Shown here piece after piece: positions 1 through 7,057 of a stretch of DNA of 64,000 bases; positions within the stretch are counted from its first letter, which is position 1, and each line of letters opens with the position of its first letter. The translations under genes were made by a program, and so were the position numbers. The DNA is from Burkholderia ubonensis (GTDB taxonomy: Bacteria > Pseudomonadota > Gammaproteobacteria > Burkholderiales > Burkholderiaceae). The stretch spans positions 682,001-746,000 of the forward strand of contig NZ_CADFEB010000002.1 of assembly GCF_902833085.1 (NCBI RefSeq), read 5' to 3'. The notes under the pieces were generated by a model, which made no database searches, was not told the origin of the DNA, and saw nothing but the letters and a program-made list of their open reading frames with translations.

Positions 1-519
1 GGTCGCGATGTGGTTCACGCACAGGAACGACTTCACGCCAGCGGCCTTCGCCTTCTCGCCGGCCGCGTGGCCCGCGAAGTATTCGGGCTGGCCGACGTGC
101 ATGATCGCGCCGAGTTGCGCGCTCTGTTCCTCGGTGCCCGAGTTGATCGTGACGAGCGGGATCTTCTTCGCGGTGACCTTGCCGAGCGAGTTCTTCAGTA
201 CGTCGTAGTCGGCGATCGTCGTGATCACGCCGTCGTAGTCGCGCGCGGCCGACTGCTCGATCAGACGCGCCATGTCCGCGATGTCGCCGTTCGGCGGATT
301 GCGGTAGTCGGTCTTCACGTCGAAATCCTCGTCGGCCTGCTTGATCGCGTTCTTGATCGTGTTCCACCACGAATCGGAATCGGGCGCGTGGCTCACCAGC
401 ACGAAGTGGCCGTTGGGGCCGTCGGCCTGCGCCGCCGGCGCGGCGAGCCCGGCCGCCGCCGCGACGGCGAACGTTGCAGCGATGGCCCGGACGGCAGCCT
501 TGCCCAAGCAAAGTCTCAT
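1..519 (-). CDS. Sugar ABC transporter periplasmic substrate-binding protein (N-terminal part)
   Basis: The gene runs off the left edge, so only the first 173 codons are present. It starts with a typical Sec signal peptide (basic MRLCLGKAAVR, an Ala-rich core, cleavage after AAPAAQA). A type-I periplasmic binding fold follows, with the stretches HFVLVSHAPDSDSWWNTIKNA and DYDGVITTIADYD typical of ribose/inositol-type binding proteins. A GGTGGAG ribosome-binding site lies just upstream of the ATG. It is divergent from an RpiR regulator and two inositol-type dehydrogenases, so myo-inositol or a related polyol is the likely ligand. That ligand is inferred from context. The transporter ATPase and permease would lie to the left, outside the window. 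Confidence 0.85.
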   Translation of the reverse strand, partial: MRLCLGKAAVRAIAATFAVAAAAGLAAPAAQADGPNGHFVLVSHAPDSDSWWNTIKNAIKQADEDFDVKTDYRNPPNGDIADMARLIEQSAARDYDGVITTIADYDVLKNSLGKVTAKKIPLVTINSGTEEQSAQLGAIMHVGQPEYFAGHAAGEKAKAAGVKSFLCVNHIAT

Positions 520-633
520 GTCTCCACCTTTCTCTGTCTGTCGTTCTTGGATCGACGCGGCGCGGTGATGCGCGGTGATGCAAAGCCGCCGCGTTCACGA
601 GCAAGCGTAGGTCAAGTCGACAGTGAATGCAAA

Positions 634-696
634 GAAAATTTTATTTTCATTGTGTATGGAAAATTTGTTCCATTTCGAGGGGGGCGTGTCTATACT
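634..696 (+). promoter_or_regulatory. Divergent control region with IolR-like palindromes and a -10 box
   Basis: Two palindromes sit in an AT-rich patch between the divergent genes: GAAAAT-TTT-ATTTTC at 634-648 and ATGGAA-AATTTG-TTCCAT at 656-673. The second contains GGAA-N6-TTCC, which matches the operator I recall for RpiR-type IolR repressors of inositol catabolism in alpha-proteobacteria. A TATACT hexamer at 691-696 fits a -10 box for the regulator gene, placing the second palindrome over the -35 region. Autorepression and control of the divergent transporter gene are inferences. Confidence 0.5.
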
Positions 697-764
697 CGGT
701 TCACGAAGGAGACGACACAACCCGGCGCGGGCGGCCCCGCCGCGCCTTGCGAGCCGACCATCCC

Positions 765-1655
765 ATGCAAGACGATTCCACTCCCGATGCCGCCGCCGCG
801 CCCGACGTTGATGCGCTGCTGCGGCGCATCACCGACGCCTACGATTCGCTGCCGCGCCAATTGAAGAGCATCGCGTCGTACATCGACGAGCACCGCGCGA
901 GCGTGATGATGGACCGCACGAGCGACATCGCCGAGCGCTGCGGCGTGCATCCGTCCGCGGTCGTGCGCTTCGCGCAGCGCTTCGGCTTTTCCGGCTTTTC
1001 GGACCTGCAGGCGGTGTTCAGGCACGCGTACACGGGCCAGAACCCGACCGCGCAGAGCTACCAGCAGCGCATCCGCCGGCTGATCGACGAGACGGCCGGC
1101 CCGCTGTCGGGCGGCTCGGTCGCGCGCGAGTTCATCGACGCGTCGCGCGCGGGGCTCGACGAGCTCGCGGCCGGCCTCGACGACGGCCAGTTCGACGCGG
1201 CGGTGACGATGCTCGAGCGCGCCGAGAACATCTACGTGATCGGCGTGCGCCGCTCGTTCCCGGTCGCGAGCTACATCGTGTATGCGCTGCAACATACGGC
1301 CAAGCGCGTGCATCTCGTGTCCGGCCTCGGCGGGATGTATCGCGAGCAGATCCGCAGCGTGCGCAAGGGCGACGTCGTGATCGCGATCAGCTTCGCGCCG
1401 TACGGCAAGGAAACCCAGTACTGCCTGCGGGCGGCGCGCCACAACCATGCGCAGACGCTGGTGATCACCGACAGCCGCCTGTCGCCGCTCGTGCGCGACG
1501 CGGGCGCCCATTTGCTGGTGAAGGAGGGGAGCGCGTTCGCGTTCCGTTCGCTGACCAGCACGATCTGCCTGTGCCAGGCGCTGTTCATCGCGCTCGCGTA
1601 CCGGCTGGAATTGAACGTAGAAGAAGCGAAAGAGACTGGAGGATACGATGACTGA
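765..1655 (+). CDS. MurR/RpiR family transcriptional regulator (IolR-like)
   Basis: A 296-residue protein with the RpiR architecture. An N-terminal winged helix-turn-helix (about residues 20-95, with DIAERCGVHPSAVVRFAQRFGF) is followed by a SIS sugar-phosphate-binding domain (about 130-260, with NIYVIGVRRSFPVASYIVYAL). The start at MQDDSTPD is preferred; an upstream in-frame ATG at 627 would fall inside the operator region and add an implausible tail. The stop overlaps the next gene by 8 bases, so the regulator is co-transcribed with the dehydrogenases. It probably senses an inositol-pathway phosphate and represses this locus. The family call is firm; the inducer is inferred. Confidence 0.88.
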   Translation: MQDDSTPDAAAAPDVDALLRRITDAYDSLPRQLKSIASYIDEHRASVMMDRTSDIAERCGVHPSAVVRFAQRFGFSGFSDLQAVFRHAYTGQNPTAQSYQQRIRRLIDETAGPLSGGSVAREFIDASRAGLDELAAGLDDGQFDAAVTMLERAENIYVIGVRRSFPVASYIVYALQHTAKRVHLVSGLGGMYREQIRSVRKGDVVIAISFAPYGKETQYCLRAARHNHAQTLVITDSRLSPLVRDAGAHLLVKEGSAFAFRSLTSTICLCQALFIALAYRLELNVEEAKETGGYDD

Positions 1656-2664
1656 CCAACGGGCGACCCTCGACGTCGCCGTGTTCGGCGCGGGCCGGAT
1701 CGGCCGCATACACGCAGGCAACCTCGCGCGCCAGCCGGGCGTGCGGCTCAAGTACGTCGTCGACGTGAACCGGGCGGCCGCCGACGCGCTCGCCGCACAG
1801 CACGGCGCGCTTGCGGTCGATCGCGACGCGGCGCTCGGCGATCCGACGGTGGGCGCGAGCGTCGTCTGCTCGAGCACCGACACGCACGCGGACCTGATCC
1901 TGCAGTCGGCCGCGGCGGGCAAGCACGTGTTCTGCGAGAAGCCGGTCGACCTGAGCGTCGAGCGGGCCCGCGCGTGCGAGCGGGCGGTCGCGCAGGCGGG
2001 CGTCGTCTGCATGATCGGTTTCCAGCGCCGCTTCGATCCGACCTTCGAGGCGGTCAAGGCGCGCATCGACGCGGGCGAGATCGGCGCGCCCGAGATGCTG
2101 GTGGTCACGAGCCGCGACCCGGGCGCGCCGCCCGTCGACTACATCAGGCATTCGGGCGGCATCTTCAAGGACATGCTGATCCACGATTTCGACATCTTCC
2201 GCTGGATCCTCGACGACGACGCCGACACGATCCACGCGACCGGCAGCTGCCTGTCCGACCCGGCGATCGCCGACGCGGGCGACATCGATTCCACCGCGGT
2301 GACGATCCGCACGAAGCGCGGCCGGCTGTGCCAGATCAACACCGCGCGGCGCGCCGCATACGGCTACGACCAGCGCTTCGAGGTGCTCGGCAGTGCGGGG
2401 ATGCTGCAGGCCGGCAACGTGCGGCCGACGGAAGTGACCGGCTATTCGGCGCGCGCGGTGTCGACCGACCTGCCCGAGGCGTTCTTCCTCGAGCGCTATC
2501 GGGTGGCCTATGCGCGCGAGATCGAGCACTTCTTCGCGGCGGTCGCGCGCGGCGAGCCGGTGCGCACGACGATCGCCGACGGCGTGAAGGCGCTCGAGCT
2601 TGCGGAAGCCGCGACCCGTTCGTGGCGCGAAGGGCGCGCGATCCGGCTCGGCGGCGCGGACTGA
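1648..2664 (+). CDS. iolG: Gfo/Idh/MocA family oxidoreductase, probable inositol 2-dehydrogenase
   Basis: A 338-residue NAD-dependent dehydrogenase. The N-terminal Rossmann fold shows GAGRIGRIHAGNLA, and the family motif CEKPVDLSVE follows near residue 98. The C-terminal half is the alpha/beta substrate domain, with HSGGIFKDMLIHDFDIFRWIL carrying the usual catalytic Asp/His region. It would oxidise myo-inositol to scyllo-inosose. The start codon lies within the end of the regulator gene, giving tight translational coupling. Adjacency to an RpiR regulator and a sugar-binding protein supports the inositol assignment, but members of this superfamily use many polyols. Confidence 0.8.
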   Translation: MTDQRATLDVAVFGAGRIGRIHAGNLARQPGVRLKYVVDVNRAAADALAAQHGALAVDRDAALGDPTVGASVVCSSTDTHADLILQSAAAGKHVFCEKPVDLSVERARACERAVAQAGVVCMIGFQRRFDPTFEAVKARIDAGEIGAPEMLVVTSRDPGAPPVDYIRHSGGIFKDMLIHDFDIFRWILDDDADTIHATGSCLSDPAIADAGDIDSTAVTIRTKRGRLCQINTARRAAYGYDQRFEVLGSAGMLQAGNVRPTEVTGYSARAVSTDLPEAFFLERYRVAYAREIEHFFAAVARGEPVRTTIADGVKALELAEAATRSWREGRAIRLGGAD

Positions 2665-2683
2665 CCCCGGGGAGGGCGAGCTG

Positions 2684-3721
2684 ATGACTTCATCGACCCG
2701 ACCCGCGCCGGTGCGCATCGGCATCGCCGGCCTCGGCCGGCTCGGCCGCCGCCACGCGGAAAACCTCGCGCGCCGCGTGCCGGGCGCGGTGCTCGCGGCC
2801 GCGTGCAGCCCGGTCGCCGACGAATGCGCGTGGGCGCGCGACGCGCTCGGCGTGCCGCGCGTGCATCAGGATTTCGCGTCGTTCGTCGCCGATCCCGAGC
2901 TGGACGCGGTGTGGCTCGTCACGCCGTCGGCGCTGCACGCGGACCAGATCGTCGCCGCGCTCGCCGCGGGCAAGCACGTGTTCTGCGAGAAGCCGCTGTC
3001 GCTCGATCTCGCCGAGTGCGAGCGGGTGCTCGCGGAAGCGGCCGCGCGACCGCACCTGCAGGCGACGATCGGCTTCATGCGCCGCTTCGATCCGAGCTAT
3101 CGGGATGCTTACGCGAGGGTCGCGGCCGGGCAGATCGGCCGGCCGTTCCTGGTGCGCTCGCAGACCTGCGACCGGAACGACCCCGACGGCTTCTTCGTGC
3201 GTTTCGCGCCGACCTCCGGCGGGATCTTCCTCGACTGCACGGTGCACGACATCGACGTCGCGCGCTGGCTGCTCGGCGGGCCGCGCGCGAAGCGCGTGTT
3301 CGCGGCGGGCACGATCGCGCTGCACGACGGGCTGCGCGCGTGCGGCGACGTCGACAACGGCGTCGCGATCTGCGAGTTCGACGACGGGCGCCTCGCGATG
3401 TTCTACGCGTCGCGCACGATGGCGCACGGCAACGACACGCACTCGGACGTGATCGGCACGGCCGGCGCGCTGACGATCGGCGCGAACCCGCGCGCGAACC
3501 GCGTCGAGATCTACGACAAGTTCGGCATCCGCAATACGTGCACGCCGAGCTTCTTCGAACGCTTCGAGGAGGCGTTCCTGCTCGAGGCGCAGGCGTTCGT
3601 CGCGGCGGTCAACGGTGCGCGCGACACCGGCGCGGCGACCCTCGCCGACGCGCTCGAGGCGACGCGGATCGGCCACGCGCTGCGCACCGCGCTCGAAACC
3701 GGCCGGTCGGTCGACCTGTAG
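2684..3721 (+). CDS. Second Gfo/Idh/MocA family oxidoreductase
   Basis: A 345-residue paralogue of the preceding gene, 19 bases downstream and in the same operon. It has the nucleotide-binding GIAGLGRLGRRHAENLARR, the motif FCEKPLSLDLAE, and a substrate-domain TSGGIFLDCTVHDIDVARWLL segment. A GGGGAGGG ribosome-binding site lies before the ATG at 2684. Inositol clusters often carry several such enzymes for myo-, scyllo- or chiro-inositol, so a related dehydrogenase is likely. The exact substrate cannot be read from the sequence. Confidence 0.8.
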   Translation: MTSSTRPAPVRIGIAGLGRLGRRHAENLARRVPGAVLAAACSPVADECAWARDALGVPRVHQDFASFVADPELDAVWLVTPSALHADQIVAALAAGKHVFCEKPLSLDLAECERVLAEAAARPHLQATIGFMRRFDPSYRDAYARVAAGQIGRPFLVRSQTCDRNDPDGFFVRFAPTSGGIFLDCTVHDIDVARWLLGGPRAKRVFAAGTIALHDGLRACGDVDNGVAICEFDDGRLAMFYASRTMAHGNDTHSDVIGTAGALTIGANPRANRVEIYDKFGIRNTCTPSFFERFEEAFLLEAQAFVAAVNGARDTGAATLADALEATRIGHALRTALETGRSVDL

Positions 3722-3749
3722 CGGGCAGGGCGGCTGGAGGGCGGGCTGC

Positions 3750-3770
3750 CCGGGGCTCCGGCAGCCCCGG
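3750..3770 (+). terminator. GC-rich hairpin after the inositol operon
   Basis: CCGGGGCT and AGCCCCGG form an 8-bp perfect stem with a 5-base loop, 29 bases after the stop of the second dehydrogenase. There is no T-tract, so it may be a pause or RNA-stabilising element instead of an intrinsic terminator. Confidence 0.35.
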
Positions 3771-3839
3771 CGGCGCTGCGGTAAAATCCCCGCTTCCTCC
3801 AGCGCCGCACGCGGCGCGCCATTCGAAGGTCGAAAGCCG

Positions 3840-4067
3840 ATGCAGATTCACAAGGAAGTGGATGCGCGCGGGCTCAATTGCCCGCTGCCGATCCTGCGCG
3901 CGAAGAAAGCGCTCGCGGACATGGAAAGCGGGCAGATCCTCAAGGTGCTTGCGACCGATCCCGGCTCGCAGCGCGATTTCGCCGCGTTCGCGAAACAGAC
4001 GGGCAACGAGATCCTCGAATCGACGACCCAGGACAAGACCTTCGTGTTCCTGATGCGCCGCCGCTGA
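3840..4067 (+). CDS. TusA/SirA-like sulfurtransferase family protein
   Basis: A 75-residue protein with the full TusA fold signature. VDARGLNCPLPILRAKKAL places the sulfur-carrying cysteine at residue 14 inside CPLP, and the protein ends FVFLMRRR. TusA-type proteins relay persulfide sulfur for tRNA thiolation or molybdenum-cofactor chemistry in the cytoplasm. The gene is monocistronic here, 118 bases after the inositol operon. Many Burkholderia carry several TusA-like paralogues, so I do not claim this is the tRNA-thiolation enzyme itself. Confidence 0.85.
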   Translation: MQIHKEVDARGLNCPLPILRAKKALADMESGQILKVLATDPGSQRDFAAFAKQTGNEILESTTQDKTFVFLMRRR

Positions 4068-4265
4068 CCGGCGCCGCCCGGTTCCGGCCGTGCCTGCTCC
4101 GGCGCGGCCGTGTTTCTGACAATTCTTAAACCTCGCTGTGCCGCACGCTACGTATACTGAGCCGGCCGGTCGTCCGCACTCAACGGATGCTTCGGTCGCG
4201 GTACGTCGATTCGAGGCGGGCACGGGGGCCATGCCTGACGCTGCCGTCGCACACGGGGAGAGGAC

Positions 4266-4694
4266 ATGCCCTTCAGACCGGGGACCAATCGAAGTCCGTC
4301 CGAAGCGAAACACACCGCGCCTGCGTGCGCAACCGGGTTGGGCCGAGTCGAGCTCGACCCGCAACGCGACCGTCATGCGCGCGCCGCGCTGGAAGCCTAT
4401 GCGGATTCGGTCGCGGCGGAGATGCCGTGGCTGGCCGAATGGCTGCGCGACGCGCTGCCGGACGGGGAAGCCGGCGTCACGCAGTGTGCGGCGACTGTCG
4501 AGCGCGTGTTCGACCTGGCCCATGCATGGGCGGCGAGTCAGCCCGACTACGCCGCCGCGGCATGGGAGCGGGTGCGCGGGCAGTTGCTGGGGTTGCTGCG
4601 GCAGTCGTTGCTGCGGCAGCCGCGCGAGCAGGCCGATGAGTCGGCTGATGAGTCGGCCGACGAATCGGACGACTGCGCGGCAGGGGTCGAATAG
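4266..4694 (+). CDS. Hypothetical protein
   Basis: A 142-residue protein that I do not recognise. It has a good ribosome-binding site (GGGGAGAGGAC) before the ATG. The N-terminus is disordered and polar; the middle is helical and rich in Ala, Trp and Leu (LEAYADSVAAEMPWLAEWLRDAL). The C-terminus has an acidic repeat of ADESADESADESDD produced by short tandem GATGAGTCGGC-type repeats. There is no signal peptide or transmembrane segment. It stands alone between the TusA-like gene and the response regulator. Codon usage matches its neighbours, so it is probably a real gene. Confidence 0.6.
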   Translation: MPFRPGTNRSPSEAKHTAPACATGLGRVELDPQRDRHARAALEAYADSVAAEMPWLAEWLRDALPDGEAGVTQCAATVERVFDLAHAWAASQPDYAAAAWERVRGQLLGLLRQSLLRQPREQADESADESADESDDCAAGVE

Positions 4695-4757
4695 GCGCGC
4701 CGATTGCGTTTCGGGAAGGATTATTCGAAGAAAGGGCGGCCTGCCGCGCAAATCCTT

Positions 4758-4789
4758 GGCGATTTTCATACTACTATGGTGGAATCGCC
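4758..4789. other. Inverted repeat in the 263-base gap upstream of the response regulator
   Basis: GGCGATT (4758-4764) and AATCGCC (4783-4789) form a 7-bp inverted repeat around an AT-rich centre. It lies about 170 bases before the response regulator in a gap (4695-4957) otherwise without coding signals. It could be a regulatory site or a weak hairpin; no clear promoter pair is visible. Confidence 0.25.
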
Positions 4790-4957
4790 GGTTCGTCCGC
4801 GCCCCGTTTTTGAGATATAGGCCGGGTTCGTTCGCTCGCGCGCGTGGTGCGCGCCGCGGGAACGCGGCCCGCTGCCGGGCCCGGCGCCAGTGCGCCGCCA
4901 CAGGCGGTGCCGCGGTGAGCGCGAGGAGTCGAACTGGATTTCGTTTTGCGGGGTGCT

Positions 4958-5662
4958 ATGAGAATTGCTGTACTGGATGACGACCCGGCCCAGACGGACT
5001 TCGTCAGTCAAACGCTGACGGCCGCGGGCCATACCTGCTACGCCTTCAAGGAAGGCAAGGCGCTGAAGAAGCGCTTGCAGCGCGAAACCTTCGATCTGCT
5101 CGTGCTCGACTGGAACGTGCCCGACATGTCCGGCGAGGAAGTGCTGAAGTGGGTGCGCGCCAATCAGACCGAGCACAGCCTGCCGATCATCTTCATGACG
5201 AGCCGCGACGACGAAGCGGGAATCACGCAGATTCTCAACGCCGGCGCGGACGATTACGTCGTCAAGCCGGTGTCCGGCCCGATCCTGCGCGCGCGCATCG
5301 GCTCGCTGCTGCGCCGCGCGTATCCGGTCAACGTCGAGGCGGCGGTGCGCGAATTCGACCAGTTCCGCTTCGACGTGAACCTGAAGCAGGCCTACGTCGG
5401 CGACAAGCCGGTGAGCCTCACGCAGAAGGAATTCGAGCTCGCGCTGCTGCTGTTCCAGCACCTGGACCGGCCGCTGTCGCGCGCGCACATTCTCGACCTC
5501 GTGTGGAAGCAGGCGACCGACATCCCGTCGCGCACGATGGACACGCACATCTCGATGCTGCGCACGAAGCTCGGCCTGCGCCCGGAGAACGGCTACCGCC
5601 TTGCGCCGATCTACGGCTACGGCTACCGGCTCGAGCGGGTCGGCCAAGGGGAATCGGAGTGA
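4958..5662 (+). CDS. OmpR-family response regulator
   Basis: A 234-residue two-component regulator. The receiver domain starts MRIAVLDDD with the acidic pocket at residues 7-9. The phospho-acceptor is Asp51 in LLVLDWNVPDMSG, and the conserved Lys is in DDYVVKPVSG. The C-terminal OmpR-type winged helix contains LTQKEFELALLLF and DTHISMLRTKLGL. It is first in a cluster with a LysM-FecR protein and a CHASE2 histidine kinase. The stop codon nearly touches the next start (2-base gap), so the genes are co-transcribed. The kinase encoded downstream is the likely partner. Confidence 0.93.
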   Translation: MRIAVLDDDPAQTDFVSQTLTAAGHTCYAFKEGKALKKRLQRETFDLLVLDWNVPDMSGEEVLKWVRANQTEHSLPIIFMTSRDDEAGITQILNAGADDYVVKPVSGPILRARIGSLLRRAYPVNVEAAVREFDQFRFDVNLKQAYVGDKPVSLTQKEFELALLLFQHLDRPLSRAHILDLVWKQATDIPSRTMDTHISMLRTKLGLRPENGYRLAPIYGYGYRLERVGQGESE

Positions 5663-5664
5663 TC

Positions 5665-7047
5665 ATGGGGAGCGCCCAACGCACGTCGGGCGCGCCGAGC
5701 CTGCGCGCGGCGCGTTTGCGCGCCGCGGCCCTCGGCGCGGCGTGCCTGCTCGCGGCGGCCGTCGCGGCCCAGCCGGCGGCCGCGCAGTCGCGGCCCCGCG
5801 CGGCCGGCAAGACGGTCGTCTATACGACGCGCGCAGGCGACACGCTGTATGACGTTGCCGAGCGCTACCTGCAGGGCCCGGACGACTGGCAGGTGCTCGC
5901 GCAGATGAACGGCGTGCCCGCGCCGAAGCGCCTGCAGCCCGGCCTTGCGCTGAAGCTGCCGGTCGCGCGGCTGCGCAAGGAGCAGTTGTCCGCCCGCGTC
6001 GTCGCGGTGCAGGGGGCCGCCGAGCGCACGTCCGGCGAAGCGTTCGCACCGCTTGCGGTCAATGCGACGCTGACCGAAGGCGACCGCGTGCGCACCGGCG
6101 CGAACGGCTTCGTGACGCTCGAGCTCGCCGACGGCACGCACCTGAGCCTGCCGCCCGACAGCCAGCTCGACCTGAAGATGCTGCGCCGCACCGTGCTGAC
6201 GGGTACCCTCGACCGCGAGTTCGAGCTGACGCGCGGAACCGTCGACAGCGAAGTCACTCACCTGAAGAAGCGCGACGACCGCTTCCAGATCCGCTCGCCG
6301 TCGGTCGTGGCCGGCGTGCGCGGCACGCGCTTCCGGGTCAACTACGACGCCGCCGGCAACGCGACGACGCGCGTCGAGGTGCTCGACGGCGCGGTGGGTG
6401 TCGCGCGCAGCCGGCGTCCGGCCGACGCGACGCTCGTGCCTGCGAACTACGGCAGCGTCGCGACGTCGTCGGGCGCGATCGGCGCCCCGGTCGAGCTGCT
6501 GCCCGCGCCGGCGCTCACGGCGCCGGCCAAGGTGCAGGACGAGCCCGACGTCGCGTTCGAGATCGCGCCGCTCGCCCGCGCCCACGCGTATCACGTGCAG
6601 CTGGCGCACGACGCCGGGCTGCTCGACCTGTTCAGCCAGACCCGCACGGATGCGCCGCGCGCGGTGTTCCGCAACGTGCCGAACGGTACGTTTTTCGTGC
6701 GGATCGCGGCGATCGACGAGAACGGTCTCGAAGGGCGGCCGCGCACCTACGCGTTCGAGCGGCGCCTGATGGGGCTCGACGCGACCGCGACGCCCGGCCC
6801 CGGCGGCTACGAGTTCCGCTGGTCGTCGAACGGCGCCGCCGCGAATGCGCGCTACCGGTTCGTGCTGTCGAGGTCGAAGGACCTGAGCGCGCCGGTCGTC
6901 GACGAGGTCGGCCTGCAGGCGCGGCAGATCACCGTCGCGCACCTGCCGCCCGGCGAGTATTTCTGGGCGGTGATCGTCGAGGAATTCGACGGCGGCCGCT
7001 TCTACGAGAAGACGAGTCCGGTCGGCGCGTTCACGCTGTCGCGCTGA
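5665..7047 (+). CDS. LysM and FecR domain-containing exported protein
   Basis: A 460-residue exported protein. The signal peptide (residues 1 to about 41) ends in QPAAAQS. A LysM peptidoglycan-binding domain follows at about 51-100 (TTRAGDTLYDVAERYL, LQPGLALKLPV). A FecR domain spans about 130-245 (GDRVRTGANGFVTLELADGT and SVVAGVRGTRFRV). The C-terminal half is beta-rich and resembles fibronectin-like repeats. It is predicted to sit in the periplasm bound to the wall. The position between a response regulator and a CHASE2 kinase suggests it presents or senses an envelope signal for that system; this is an inference. Confidence 0.88.
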   Translation: MGSAQRTSGAPSLRAARLRAAALGAACLLAAAVAAQPAAAQSRPRAAGKTVVYTTRAGDTLYDVAERYLQGPDDWQVLAQMNGVPAPKRLQPGLALKLPVARLRKEQLSARVVAVQGAAERTSGEAFAPLAVNATLTEGDRVRTGANGFVTLELADGTHLSLPPDSQLDLKMLRRTVLTGTLDREFELTRGTVDSEVTHLKKRDDRFQIRSPSVVAGVRGTRFRVNYDAAGNATTRVEVLDGAVGVARSRRPADATLVPANYGSVATSSGAIGAPVELLPAPALTAPAKVQDEPDVAFEIAPLARAHAYHVQLAHDAGLLDLFSQTRTDAPRAVFRNVPNGTFFVRIAAIDENGLEGRPRTYAFERRLMGLDATATPGPGGYEFRWSSNGAAANARYRFVLSRSKDLSAPVVDEVGLQARQITVAHLPPGEYFWAVIVEEFDGGRFYEKTSPVGAFTLSR

Positions 7048-7057
7048 CCCGCGGCGC

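Noticed and set aside
541-600. Two adjacent CGCGGTGATG direct repeats
   Set aside because: Only two 10-base units in a GC-rich leader; too short to support a regulatory or slippage claim.
690-2108. 472-codon minus-strand frame over the RpiR regulator
   Set aside because: A shadow of the real regulator and dehydrogenase genes, with no ribosome-binding site or domain.
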